64,000 bases of DNA from Scytonema millei VB511283 (GTDB lineage: Bacteria; Cyanobacteriota; Cyanobacteriia; Cyanobacteriales; Chroococcidiopsidaceae). This document shows, piece by piece, positions 47,682-56,299 of this stretch. How positions within the stretch are numbered: position 1 is the first letter of the stretch; each line of letters opens with the position of its first letter. The stretch lies in NCBI RefSeq assembly GCF_000817735.3, contig NZ_JTJC03000001.1, positions 248,001 to 312,000 on the forward strand. Reading direction: 5' to 3'. The translations under genes were made by a program, and so were the position numbers. The notes under the pieces are model-generated. The model had not been told where the DNA came from. It saw only the letters and a program-made list of their open reading frames with translations, and did no database searches.

Positions 47682-48266
47682 ATGAACGAACCAATTGCAC
47701 TTAATCTCAGCGCGGTGATTCAATTAACCGACGAACAATTTTACACCCTGGCTGTATCCCAGCCAGACCGCATCAAATTAGAAAGAAACTCTAATGGAGA
47801 AATTATCGTTTTGACACCGCATGGAGCAGAGACGAGCAATCGCAACGGAAGGCTGCTAGCCCAATTATTTGTATGGACGGACCAGAACGAAGATTTGGGG
47901 TTGGCATTTGACTCGGATACCCAATTCAAACTACCAAACGGCGCTAACCGCTCTCCTGATGCGGCGTGGGTGAGGCGAGAAGCTTGGGATGCGTTGTCGG
48001 ATAAGGAGCGACAAGTATTCCCATCCCTATGTCCAGATTTTGTCGTTGAATTGCGTTCCCCTTCAGCTCGCCTCAAACCACTGCAAGACAAGATGCAAGA
48101 ATATATGGACAATGGAGCTAGGTTGGGGTGGTTAATTAATAGACAGGATCGGCAAGTAGAAATCTATCGTGCGGGACAACCCAAACAAGTACTCAACTTT
48201 CCACAAAATTTGTCTGGAGAAGATGTATTGCCAGGATTTGTCTTGGACTTGACCAAGATCTGGTAG
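47682..48266 (+). CDS. Uma2 family endonuclease-fold protein (DUF820)
   Basis: The 194-residue protein has the Uma2/DUF820 landmarks: the opening LTDEQFYTLAVSQPDRIKLERNSNGEI, the ending with LGWLINRQDRQVEIYRAGQP, and the PD-(D/E)XK-like core ANRSPDAAWVRREAW plus PDFVVELRSPS. These cyanobacterial proteins occur in many copies per genome. They have a restriction-endonuclease-like fold but no proven role. It is a single gene on the plus strand, divergent from glyS. Confidence 0.86.
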   Translation: MNEPIALNLSAVIQLTDEQFYTLAVSQPDRIKLERNSNGEIIVLTPHGAETSNRNGRLLAQLFVWTDQNEDLGLAFDSDTQFKLPNGANRSPDAAWVRREAWDALSDKERQVFPSLCPDFVVELRSPSARLKPLQDKMQEYMDNGARLGWLINRQDRQVEIYRAGQPKQVLNFPQNLSGEDVLPGFVLDLTKIW

Positions 48267-48379
48267 ATATTTTGCTACCAATAAATCTACTAAAGAACGC
48301 TTTTCTTGTGCCTCAGTAAGGGCATGGTTGGCTTTAACTAAAAGAACACAAACATTGCCAGCTTTACCCCTTTGCACCG

Positions 48380-48703
48380 TTGAAACGCTTTATCACTGCT
48401 TCTATTTTGACCGCGATCGCTTTTGCTTCTAACACTTTGCCTGCTTGTGCTGAAATTTTTAGATTGGACATGAATGAAGAAATTCCATATGGTGTAGTAA
48501 CCTATGCATCGATGGATACAGTAAAGAAAGATGCGTACGTTGAAATTCAGTGGCACGATGGAAACAAGATTAGCTTTGAGTTTAACTGTCTTCCTAATCG
48601 CGATCGCAGTATTAACAATGGCAGCAGTACTAGGTTTACGTTGGCGGAACGCAAGTATTTAGCTGATTTTGAGGAAGGATTTTGCCGCGGAATGAGCAAA
48701 TAA
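48380..48703 (+). CDS. Small exported protein of unknown function (107 aa)
   Basis: The frame begins TTG at 48380 and encodes a clear signal peptide, KRFITASILTAIAFASNTLPACA, with an Ala-x-Ala type cleavage site, then a mature part of about 83 residues with two Cys (FNCLPN, GFCRGMSK), probably disulfide-bonded. No Shine-Dalgarno is obvious. No family recognised. The signal peptide plus Cys pair make it more likely real than chance. Confidence 0.55.
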   Translation: MKRFITASILTAIAFASNTLPACAEIFRLDMNEEIPYGVVTYASMDTVKKDAYVEIQWHDGNKISFEFNCLPNRDRSINNGSSTRFTLAERKYLADFEEGFCRGMSK

Positions 48704-48799
48704 GTGAGTAATTATGACAGGCATAGACTCTAGTATCAAGTCCGAAGTATTAAGTAAGTTCAAAATCAACATTCATATATTTAGCTTGATAAGTTATGA

Positions 48800-48837
48800 A
48801 ACAAGGACTATTTGTATCGTTACAAATAGTCCTTGTT
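48800..48837. repeat. 17-bp-stem hairpin
   Basis: Arms AACAAGGACTATTTGTA and TACAAATAGTCCTTGTT flank the loop TCGT. The stem is perfect. No T-run follows on either side, so it is not a classical terminator. Confidence 0.7.
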
Positions 48838-48973
48838 GTTAAAATACCCAAACTGAAATCTTGCACCCGCTACAATATGCGCTTGCGAATCTAATTCACA
48901 GGCTAATAGCAAAAAACCATTGAAATGGGTTAAATTTTGTCTGCTAGTCCACTTTAGTAGACTTCGGCTATGA

Positions 48974-48995
48974 GCCTTGAACTTAAGTTCAAGGC
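48974..48995. repeat. 22-bp perfect palindrome
   Basis: GCCTTGAACTT is followed immediately by its reverse complement AAGTTCAAGGC. Perfect symmetry could serve a dimeric DNA-binding protein or be part of a palindromic repeat family. Confidence 0.65.
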
Positions 48996-49035
48996 AAGTC
49001 TGGATACTCGTCATAAATCGGCACTAAAAAATACC

Positions 49036-49069
49036 AAAAATCCTTCCGCTGAAACCCAACGAAAGGATT
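49036..49069 (-). terminator. Intrinsic terminator of chlB
   Basis: On the minus strand, arms AATCCTTTCG and CGGAAGGATT (one G-U pair) are followed by TTTTGG and then a further T-rich run. It lies about 29 bp after the chlB stop codon. Confidence 0.65.
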
Positions 49070-49097
49070 ATAACTAGGCTAAAAAAGGAGATGTAGA

Positions 49098-50624
49098 TTA
49101 AGCACCGACAGATTCTTTGGCAGCGTACATCACTTCTACAGTGATTTCGGTAAAATTGCGATCGCGGGCAAATTTTTCTGTATTTCGCTTGACTTTACCG
49201 CGCACGAAGCCAGGAATTTTATTCAGTTCTGCTTGAGCATCTCTCGTCCAAGCTAAATCGGTATCGGCAGATATTCCCTTGGTAATGACTTCCTTGGTGT
49301 CGTGTCCGCCAAAGATTTCTAACAGGTGATCTTCCATACCCAAGGTAAACGAATTATACACCAAATCGGCAATTTGATTCGTGCCTTCGTAACCCATAAA
49401 AGGCTTGTAGCCAATGGGAAAGTTTTGAATGTGGATTGGTGCAGCAATTACGCCGCAGGGGATATCTAAACGCTTACCGACGTGACGTTCCATCTGAGTC
49501 CCAAATATAGCAGAAGGTTCGACACGGGCGATCGCATCTCCAATTGCGCCGTGATCGTCTGTAATAATCACTTCATCGCAATATTCGCTTACCTGTTCGC
49601 GGAACCAGTCAGCATCATATTTGCAATAAGTTCCAGCCCAAACAACGTGAATCCCCATTTCCCGTGCAAGAATTTTGGTAATGGCGGCGGCGTGGGTGTT
49701 GTCGCCAAATACGACAGCTTTTTTACCCGTCAAGTTTTGGCAGTCAATCGAACGCGAGAACCAAGCGGCTTGAGATACGTAGAGAGTTTGGTTGTTAATG
49801 TACTCTTCGTAGTCAACACCAGCACCTTGAGCGTTAATAATCTGCTGGATTTTACGTAGACAACGAGCAGTCTCGACTACACCCATCGGTGTAATATCGA
49901 CATAGGGTATGCCGAATTCTTGCTCTAAGTAATTTGCTGTCAGTAAGCCGAGTTCGCGATAGGGGACGAGATTAAACCACGCACGGGGTAAGTTTTTCAA
50001 TTCGTGAACGGAAGCACCTTCAGGAATGACAGCATTTACCTCAATTCCTAAATCAGTCATCAACCGCTTCAACTCAGTGCAGTCGTGTTGGTTGTGAAAG
50101 CCGAGAGTAGAAACACCGATGATATTGACCGAAGGCTTTTCGGTTTTAGCTGTGGGTAGTTCGCCTCTTTTGCGTGCCTTTTCGATGTAGTAGCGGACAA
50201 TTTGATCTAAAGTGCGATCGGCCGCTTGTAGTTCGTTGACGCGGTAGTGGTTGACATCCGCCAGTAGTACGTCAGCTTTTGCTTCTAACGATGCTCTCTC
50301 GACAAAGTTTTGCAGGTCTTCTTGTAAAATGCTAGAGGTACAGGTAGGAGTCAGTACGATTAGGTCTGGATGTTCTTCCGCATCCTTACGGGTAATATTA
50401 TCTACTACCTTCTCCTGAGAACCACGGGCAAGAACGTGTCTATCGACAATGCTAGCTGTGACTGGGGTAAAATTTCTTTCTCGCTCCAACATCGATCGCA
50501 TGACGTTGAAGTAGTCATCGCCTAGAGGCGCGTGCATGATTGCGTGGACGTTTTTAAACGAGCTGGCAACACGTAAGGTTCCAATGTGAGCTGGACCAGC
50601 ATACATCCAGTAAGCCAATTTCAT
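49098..50624 (-). CDS. chlB: Light-independent protochlorophyllide reductase subunit B
   Basis: The 508-residue protein matches ChlB in length. From ATG 50624 it reads [20 protein letters not shown], which is the family start. The acidic [11 protein letters not shown] contains Asp36, the unusual aspartate ligand of the NB-protein [4Fe-4S] cluster. ChlB with ChlN forms the catalytic component of dark-operative protochlorophyllide reductase, which the ChlL reductase feeds with electrons. The subunits are nitrogenase-like and oxygen-sensitive. The open frame extends to 50711 in a non-homologous leader, so the ATG at 50624 is the start. chlL and chlN are not in the window. An intrinsic terminator follows. 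Confidence 0.95.
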   Translation of the reverse strand: MKLAYWMYAGPAHIGTLRVASSFKNVHAIMHAPLGDDYFNVMRSMLERERNFTPVTASIVDRHVLARGSQEKVVDNITRKDAEEHPDLIVLTPTCTSSILQEDLQNFVERASLEAKADVLLADVNHYRVNELQAADRTLDQIVRYYIEKARKRGELPTAKTEKPSVNIIGVSTLGFHNQHDCTELKRLMTDLGIEVNAVIPEGASVHELKNLPRAWFNLVPYRELGLLTANYLEQEFGIPYVDITPMGVVETARCLRKIQQIINAQGAGVDYEEYINNQTLYVSQAAWFSRSIDCQNLTGKKAVVFGDNTHAAAITKILAREMGIHVVWAGTYCKYDADWFREQVSEYCDEVIITDDHGAIGDAIARVEPSAIFGTQMERHVGKRLDIPCGVIAAPIHIQNFPIGYKPFMGYEGTNQIADLVYNSFTLGMEDHLLEIFGGHDTKEVITKGISADTDLAWTRDAQAELNKIPGFVRGKVKRNTEKFARDRNFTEITVEVMYAAKESVGA

Positions 50625-50832
50625 ATCTACCGTATTCCCCTCTGCGAACTGCGAATTGTCGAATATTAAAGTCCGTTTGTTAGTTGATTGTCGCAAACAT
50701 TGCGATCGCACCTGCTGCCTTACGCAACGATTCTTTATCTTTGGCTATATTCTGTAGTGTTCGGAATGCTTTCATAACCTACTTGTCCGTTGAAGCTATA
50801 ATTTGCTTAGAGTAAGAGTTGTAATCATTAAT

Positions 50833-51078
50833 ATGTCAACGCTTGAAGATATTGAAGCCGCTATTCTCAAGCTGCCATCTGATGAGTTTTAACAGCTGTT
50901 ACCTGTACTCATAGGACGCTCAGGAGTAGGCTGGCTATTTTTGTTTCATAGCGTGGTTTTGACAATAACAGGAATTCTTTCAACTTACATAGCATGGCAG
51001 CCAGAGAAAAGCATCGACTACGAACAGTATTTATATCCGTTAGATAGTAGCAATAAGAAGGAGGAAGATAGCTTTTAA
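50833..51078 (+). pseudogene. Decayed small gene, possibly an antitoxin remnant
   Basis: The frame from ATG 50833 reads MSTLEDIEAAILKLPSDEF and then stops (TAA), but continues open in the same frame (QLLPVLIGRSGVGWLFLFH...) to 51078. The first part resembles N-termini of small antitoxin-like proteins. The second half has a membrane-like helix (GWLFLFHSVVLTITGIL) and no homology I can name. It adjoins the hicAB remnant. Confidence 0.4.
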
Positions 51079-51091
51079 GTATCTGCGCGCT

Positions 51092-51153
51092 CGAGTGCTG
51101 GTGAAATGGCAGAGATACTAAATGATATTTTGAAGCAAGCAGGTTTAAAATAA
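51092..51153 (+). pseudogene. hicA toxin C-terminal remnant
   Basis: The frame ending at 51153 encodes AGEMAEILNDILKQAGLK, resembling the C-terminal helix of HicA toxins. Its TAA stop overlaps the ATG of the following hicB remnant (TAATG), the usual hicA-hicB junction. The N-terminal part with the catalytic His is missing. Confidence 0.5.
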
Positions 51154-51368
51154 TGCGGTATCTAATTATTATTGAGGAAACAACAACTGGTTATTCAGCA
51201 TATTTACCCGATTTATCAGGGTGTATTTCTAATGGTGAAACCCGTGAAAAATTGGACAAAATATGCATGAAACAATAGAATTTCACTTAGAAGGACTTAA
51301 GTTTAGAAAGCTATGAAATTCCTCAACTGTCTGCTTCATCTGCTTATGTTAAAGTTATAGTTTCATAG
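51153..51368 (+). pseudogene. hicB antitoxin pseudogene with two frameshifts
   Basis: MRYLIIIEETTTGYSAYLPDLSGCISNGETREKLDK is a clean HicB N-terminus. A one-base loss near 51261 is needed to recover HETIEFHLEGLK, and an extra T near 51303 to recover SYEIPQLSASSAYVKVIVS. Both restored blocks are typical HicB. The gene is therefore inactive, unless programmed frameshifting occurs. Confidence 0.75.
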
Positions 51369-51817
51369 GATTTACTTTGCTATGGCTAAGTTAGCGCTGT
51401 CAAACTGCAAGAAATATTATCAGCATATACATAGATACGATCGCGTAAAAATGATGTATAAATCTTTGCATACAGGCGAATCGCTTATCAGGAAATAAAG
51501 GGAGATTCTGATTCGAGTTTTTTAGATTTAAAAGTTCGTAAAATTTCAATTTTAATTAAAAAACTTGAAGATTTTTTACTAATCTTCTCTTGTAAGCATT
51601 CTATAAGAAATTACAATCGATTGCCTAGTCGGAACGCTCAACTCCTAGCAAAATAGTCATGCTTGTACTGTAATTTGCGACATTTTCAGCCTGAACAATT
51701 TTTATTTTTAAATGAAATAATGACTGATAAATCAAGCTAATCAGTTTACTATATGCAAACAATAAGTCATTTTGTAAGATGCTCATTTAGAGTAAAATTC
51801 TGACAAAATCTTGAATT
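51369..51817. other. Intergenic region, possible further decay
   Basis: About 450 bp between the hicB remnant and the lipoprotein gene. No frame of coding quality is seen; short peptides such as LHTGESLIRK may be old gene fragments. A promoter for the downstream lipoprotein gene is expected here. Confidence 0.4.
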
Positions 51818-52624
51818 ATGAAGAAAATTTACCTAAATTTAGGTTTAACTCTAGGTGCTTCCTTATTCCTAGAATCCTGTACCGGAGTACAACAGCAAGC
51901 CTCACAACTCCAAGACAAAGCCAACCAAGCTCAAAACATGGCTCAGCAAGCACAAAATGTGGCGAGCAAAACAATAAGTGCGCTGGGTAATTTGGGAAAT
52001 CTTAAAGAAACTATTCATCCCCTCACTGATGGCGCAGCGCAAACTTTATCTGCTGTCAAAACTGGTAACTTTACAGCAGCACAAACGGAGTTTACCAAGC
52101 TACAAGATAGCTGGAAAGGATTAGAAGGTACTCTGAAGACGGTATCCCCTGGTGCTACGAAAACGATTGGCGAGAAAATTACGACGATTGCCACAGATCT
52201 AAAATCGGGTTCGCCAAACGTGGCAAAACTCACGACGGAACTGCAGGGACTTTCAACTGCATTCAACGGTCTTCTGACGAATAGTACTCCTGGAGTTGAT
52301 ACTAACACCAGCACTACGGAGACAGCTAATAGCAATGCTACGACTATTCAAAGCAACTTATTAGCCATGAAAGACGAACTGGCTCAGGCAACTACTGCCG
52401 TAGAATCGAAGGATTTTGCAACTGCGAAAACTGCTTTTGGTGCTGCTCGTCAAACTTGGTACAAGTTCGGTGGTAGCGTGAAACAAAACTCTCCCGATAC
52501 CTACCAACGGCTAGAAGCAGGGGTGAAAGATGTTGACTCTGGACTGAGCAAAGCACAGCCGGCACGAGATACTGTATTGACTAGCTTGAAGATGCTTTCT
52601 ACCGATTTAGATAGCGTGAAATAA
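51818..52624 (+). CDS. Putative lipoprotein with duplicated helical domain
   Basis: The 268-residue protein has a lipoprotein signal peptide with lipobox ending LESC (Cys near residue 21), then a Gln/Ala-rich coiled-coil-like segment (about 25-50). Two homologous helical units follow: one with AAQTEFTKLQDSWKGLEGTL (about 85-105), the other with ATAKTAFGAARQTWYKFGGS (about 200-220). They are linked by a Thr/Ser/Asn-rich stretch. It is anchored to a membrane; the outer or inner leaflet cannot be told. The function is unknown; it resembles DUF4363-like envelope proteins only in architecture. Confidence 0.75.
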   Translation: MKKIYLNLGLTLGASLFLESCTGVQQQASQLQDKANQAQNMAQQAQNVASKTISALGNLGNLKETIHPLTDGAAQTLSAVKTGNFTAAQTEFTKLQDSWKGLEGTLKTVSPGATKTIGEKITTIATDLKSGSPNVAKLTTELQGLSTAFNGLLTNSTPGVDTNTSTTETANSNATTIQSNLLAMKDELAQATTAVESKDFATAKTAFGAARQTWYKFGGSVKQNSPDTYQRLEAGVKDVDSGLSKAQPARDTVLTSLKMLSTDLDSVK

Positions 52625-52638
52625 TTATGTAAATTAAG

Positions 52639-52655
52639 GTGGGCATTGCCCACCC
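52639..52655. repeat. GGTGGGCATTGCCCACC palindrome
   Basis: An 8-base arm on each side of a central T, followed by CTACACT. Similar GTGGGCA...TGCCCAC words are common spacer palindromes in cyanobacteria. It may end the lipoprotein transcript although no T-run follows. Confidence 0.55.
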
Positions 52656-52883
52656 TACACTTGGATTTCTATGACAAATATTCCTGTACAAATATGTAAT
52701 TAATAATGCGATCGCTCGTGATATTATACTATTGATTACCTAGATGGTTTACTTCATAATGGAAATCTAAACAATTTTCAGAAAAATGAAAATATTCCCA
52801 TTATAAAGTAGATAATACCACAACTGCGAACCATATTCTACCCCTCCCTCTGATGTTTTTAACCTAGTAACAAGAGCTTTCAT

Positions 52884-53612
52884 CTAGAAAGTAAAATCCC
52901 CCAAGGCTTGACGTTGTGCTGCTAGTAAATCTTTAATCCCAAGTTCTGCCAAATCCATAATTCGATCCAATTGAGCGCGGCTGAAACTACCTGCTTCGGC
53001 GGTTCCCTGAAGTTCGATAATCTCTAGTTGGTCGTTCATGACCACGTTGAAATCGATATCGGCGGCGACATCTTCTTGGTAGTTGAGATCTAGAAATGGC
53101 ACACCTTCGAGCAAACCTACAGAGACGGCGGCGATTTGGTGACGGATGGGCGATCGCGTCAGATCTCCCCGTTCTAAAAGCTTGGCGATCGCATCGGCAA
53201 GCGCCACAAACCCACCTGTAATTGCTGTGGTTCTCGTACCTGCATCCGCCTGCAATACGTCAGCATCTACGGTGACTGTACGCTCTCCCAATGCTTCTAA
53301 ATCGAGTCCGGCTCTCAAGCTGCGTCCGATTAACCTTTGAATCTCCTGCGTTCGTCCAGAGAGCCTGTAGGTTTCTCGTTCTTGGCGTTGGTGGGTAGCG
53401 GTGGGAAGCATTCTGTATTCAGCCGTCAGCCAACCCTTGCCCGAACCTTCTAGAAATCTGGGGACTCCAGGCTGAATTGATACGTTACACAACACCTGAG
53501 TATCGCCGCACTGAGCTAAAACAGAGCCAGTGGCAAAACGAGTAAAACCCCGTGTAAAACTGATAGGACGCAGTTGATTTGCTAACCGATTATCCAAACG
53601 CTCCCAGGTCAT
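52884..53612 (-). CDS. rph: Ribonuclease PH
   Basis: The 242-residue protein has [22 protein letters not shown] at the start, [23 protein letters not shown] with the PH-domain phosphate-binding Arg, and the conserved [20 protein letters not shown]. RNase PH is a phosphorolytic 3'-5' exoribonuclease that trims tRNA precursors. The start ATG 53612 and length match the family. Monocistronic in appearance, with a 330-bp spacer to the divergent plus-strand gene. Confidence 0.95.
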   Translation of the reverse strand: MTWERLDNRLANQLRPISFTRGFTRFATGSVLAQCGDTQVLCNVSIQPGVPRFLEGSGKGWLTAEYRMLPTATHQRQERETYRLSGRTQEIQRLIGRSLRAGLDLEALGERTVTVDADVLQADAGTRTTAITGGFVALADAIAKLLERGDLTRSPIRHQIAAVSVGLLEGVPFLDLNYQEDVAADIDFNVVMNDQLEIIELQGTAEAGSFSRAQLDRIMDLAELGIKDLLAAQRQALGDFTF

Positions 53613-53942
53613 GGTTCTTAGCTGTAGTGACCTAAATCAGAATACAGGGTTGAGCATACAGTTAACACTTTCGCTAGGCTTAATTTTTTGTAAACTTTTG
53701 GCGTTGAATGTGTGGAGGGCGATCGCTATGCTGGGAAGTCAAAAGTCAAAATGCTGCAACAGAATCTCCGCCAACTGGGACTTATAGTAACGATATTGCG
53801 ATTCTAGAGGATAGTTTCCTATTGACTAAAACGTAGATGTAGTGTTTCACTAAGGAGTATTCTGCAAGACTACACTATATATCGCATATTGCGGTTTGTC
53901 CGAACTCAGCCTTAACTCAAGCATCTGGATAAAAGTGACTTT
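53613..53942. other. Intergenic region between divergent genes
   Basis: 330 bp between rph (minus) and the CobO-like gene (plus). No coding frame or structured RNA is recognised. It presumably holds both promoters. Confidence 0.4.
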
Positions 53943-54479
53943 ATGATTGCCCAGCTAGAAACCCCAACGGTTCATTCTCCTTGCCAACCACCATACATAG
54001 TTGAAGGATTAGTACAGGTCTTTACTTGCTCTCGTCGTAGCTTTTTGACAAGCGTGATGGCACAGGCTTTAAGGGTTTCCGGTCAAGGGACTCCAGCGCT
54101 CATCGTCCAATTTCTCAAAGGTGGGATAAATCAGGGTCATTGTCATCCAGTTAAGTTAGGGCAAAACCTGGATTGGATTCGCTGCAATCTTCCCCGTTGC
54201 ATTGACACGCCACAATTAGACGAATCCGAAAACCGTTCTTTACAAGAACTGTGGCAGCATACGCGCCAGGTTGTTTCTCAAGGGCAGTACTCATTAGTAG
54301 TATTGGATGAATTGAGCGTAGCTGTTGAATTTGGCTTAATTCCTCTAACAGAAGTCTTAGATTTTATTCAAAATCGCCCCAAGCATGTAGATGTAATTCT
54401 GACCGGATCGAATATGCCTCAACCCGTACTTGATGCGGCAGATCAGATTACAGAAGTACGGCGCAGCCATCAGATGTAA
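53943..54479 (+). CDS. CobO/BtuR-like P-loop-family protein with a degenerate P-loop
   Basis: The 178-residue protein resembles the ATP:corrinoid adenosyltransferase CobO: PALIVQFLKGG, LDWIRCN, and YSLVVLDELSVAVEFGLI (Walker-B-like Asp-Glu), with the C-terminal DVILTGSNMPQPVLDAADQITEVR. However, where CobO has the nucleotide motif GNGKGKTT, this protein has TCSRRSFLT, so classical ATP binding is unlikely. It may be a cyanobacterial paralogue with another ligand. The same window also carries cbiT, but a link between them is not supported by proximity. Confidence 0.75.
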   Translation: MIAQLETPTVHSPCQPPYIVEGLVQVFTCSRRSFLTSVMAQALRVSGQGTPALIVQFLKGGINQGHCHPVKLGQNLDWIRCNLPRCIDTPQLDESENRSLQELWQHTRQVVSQGQYSLVVLDELSVAVEFGLIPLTEVLDFIQNRPKHVDVILTGSNMPQPVLDAADQITEVRRSHQM

Positions 54480-54520
54480 GCTTTTCTAGGCTAGAATGCC
54501 TGTAGATTGATTATGATAAA

Positions 54521-54571
54521 TAGCGCCTCCTAAGGCGCTAGATCGCGCGTTCGAGACCTACCTCGGAGACG
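54521..54571. other. Hairpin with tRNA-Arg-like 3' half features
   Basis: A perfect 7-bp stem TAGCGCC/GGCGCTA with loop TCCTAA is followed by GTTCGAGAC, reminiscent of a tRNA-Arg(CCU) anticodon and T-loop. The T-stem does not pair and the 5' half is absent. It is at most a remnant or a terminator of the upstream gene. Confidence 0.25.
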
Positions 54572-54624
54572 TATCATTCCCCTAATTTAAGATATGAAGA
54601 CAGGCGGAGCGATCGCAATTGCCA

Positions 54625-56043
54625 TCAATTTCTAAGTTGCATATCTCTTTCGAGAAATTGTATTTCTTGATGTAAGGCTTCTAATTCTTTTTGAGTCTCG
54701 TCAAGCTCGATGCGAGTTGTATCAAGTGCCGTTTTTGTTTCCTGGCAGGTTTCCAAAACTCTGGCTAATTCCAAAGATTTGTATTCCAGTTTTTCTACGA
54801 GCTGTTGGCGATCGCTAACATCGATGAACGTCAAGTTAACTCCCAGCAAATTATTATTATTTGTACTGAAGACGGGTACGATAAAAATATCGAGATATTT
54901 TGTTCCTTCTGAAGTTGTCTGCTTCATATTTTTCAAATTAACTGGATGGCGATCGCAGTAGAATTTGCCAATTGTAATATGGGAACTCACTAATTTCCCA
55001 GGTGCAAGTTCTGAAAAAGGAAGGTTGGCATCGTCGAGCGTTAATCTAAATAAAAAGTTTGCCTGTTCGTTGGCAGCAACCAAACGATTATTCAAATCGA
55101 CCGATAGCTGAGCAAAAGGACTTGTCTCAAATGCGGCTCGCCAAAAGCACAGTTGGGAGACCGATGAATCGCTGGTTTCTTTTGGGCGCGACTTAGGATT
55201 GATTGAGAGGCAATCGCCTAACTCCAAATGTAGTCCTTTCGCATAAATGCGATGCTTTATGTTTACTAGCGTGAAAATCGGTCTTTGAGCAGTCAGTGTT
55301 TCATGCTTACCTAGAAAGAGAAAGCCGTTGTTTTTTAGCGCAAAATGAAAGCGAACCAGAACGCTTGCTTGGATATCTGAATTGAAATACATGAGGGTAT
55401 TACGGCACGCCAGCAAATCGATTTTGGACATCGGTGCATCTTCAGCTAGGTTATGGCGACCGCAGATGACCTTGCGGCGAAGTCTGCGATCGAAAGCATA
55501 GCCTTGCTCGGTTGGCTCAAAGTATTTCTCAAGCAAATCTGGAGCAAGTCCTTTCACTTCATTTGCGAGATAGACCGCTTGCCGTGCTTGTTGAAGGGCA
55601 ACTTTATCCACATCAGTAGCATAGAGTTGAACTCGCTGCAAACACGACTCAATTCCCAAAGCTTCTGCAAACAAAATGAGTAAGCTGTAAACTTCTTGCC
55701 CAGAAGCACAGCCCGCACTCCAAACGCGAATCGGTTCGTCAGGCTGTTTGCTAGCAATAATTTTAGGCACGATCTCGCTGGCTAGATAATCCCAAGCTTC
55801 GCGATCGCGAAAGAAACTAGTAACGTTAATGAGTATGGAGTCTAAAAGCTCAATCCACTCTTGAGAATGACTTTGCAAATACTGTAAGTAGTCTTGATAG
55901 CGATCGATGTGCAGCTGCTGCATTCGGCAAGAGAAACGCCGCATTAAGGTAGGGCGTTTGTAGCCCGTCAAGTCACAACCTTGGTTATGTTTGAGGTAGT
56001 CTAATAACGCTTCAAAATCTCGATCGAGTTGAGGGGGCTTCAT
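54625..56043 (-). CDS. CheR-type methyltransferase with PAS and coiled-coil domains
   Basis: The 472-residue protein has an N-terminal CheR fold: CRMQQLHIDRYQDYLQYLQ (alpha-helical substrate-side domain), RVWSAGCASGQEVYSLL as the SAM motif, and DLLACRNTLMYFN. A PAS-like domain follows (about 300-400, with AFETSPFAQLSVDLNNRLVAANEQANFLFRL), then a C-terminal coiled coil from about residue 410. CheR methylates glutamates of chemoreceptors. It is about 36 kb from the receptor operon and has no CheB neighbour. PAS and coiled coil suggest it responds to redox or ligand and pairs with other proteins. Confidence 0.85.
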   Translation of the reverse strand: MKPPQLDRDFEALLDYLKHNQGCDLTGYKRPTLMRRFSCRMQQLHIDRYQDYLQYLQSHSQEWIELLDSILINVTSFFRDREAWDYLASEIVPKIIASKQPDEPIRVWSAGCASGQEVYSLLILFAEALGIESCLQRVQLYATDVDKVALQQARQAVYLANEVKGLAPDLLEKYFEPTEQGYAFDRRLRRKVICGRHNLAEDAPMSKIDLLACRNTLMYFNSDIQASVLVRFHFALKNNGFLFLGKHETLTAQRPIFTLVNIKHRIYAKGLHLELGDCLSINPKSRPKETSDSSVSQLCFWRAAFETSPFAQLSVDLNNRLVAANEQANFLFRLTLDDANLPFSELAPGKLVSSHITIGKFYCDRHPVNLKNMKQTTSEGTKYLDIFIVPVFSTNNNNLLGVNLTFIDVSDRQQLVEKLEYKSLELARVLETCQETKTALDTTRIELDETQKELEALHQEIQFLERDMQLRN

Positions 56044-56299
56044 TAAAAAATTCTATAGTCTATACTTCGTAGCTGAAAATTCCGAACACAAAACTTATTG
56101 CGATTTCAGCGAAAGTAGCCATTGTGGAGTTCGACCGAGTATGGTGTCTCTATGCTACTGACATTGTGTCGCTCTACCAGTTTTCTTTCGTTATCTTCAA
56201 TAGACTGGGGCGGATCGATCGAGTTAACCTAGACTAGAGAGCGAGACTCTCAGGTAAAATCAGCTCTAAAAATTGAGTCATAATTGAGATTTTAGGTTC

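Larger units (their letters stand above)
48704..49097. other. Intergenic region with two long palindromes, downstream of chlB
   Basis: Apart from the two elements and the chlB terminator listed separately, the region has no coding frame. One part reads AGTCCACTTTAGTAGACTT (a short mirrored repeat word seen in cyanobacterial spacers). Confidence 0.5.

Noticed and set aside
48255-48377. Minus-strand peptide VLLVKANHALTEAQEKRSLVDLLVAKYL between the Uma2 gene and the small exported protein
   Set aside because: It looks protein-like but the frame overlaps the 3' end of Uma2, lacks a sensible start or end and matches no family I recognise. At most an old gene fragment.
50625-50711. 29-residue N-terminal extension of ChlB
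   Set aside because: ChlB begins [18 protein letters not shown] in all relatives I know, and Asp36 falls in the correct position only from ATG 50624.
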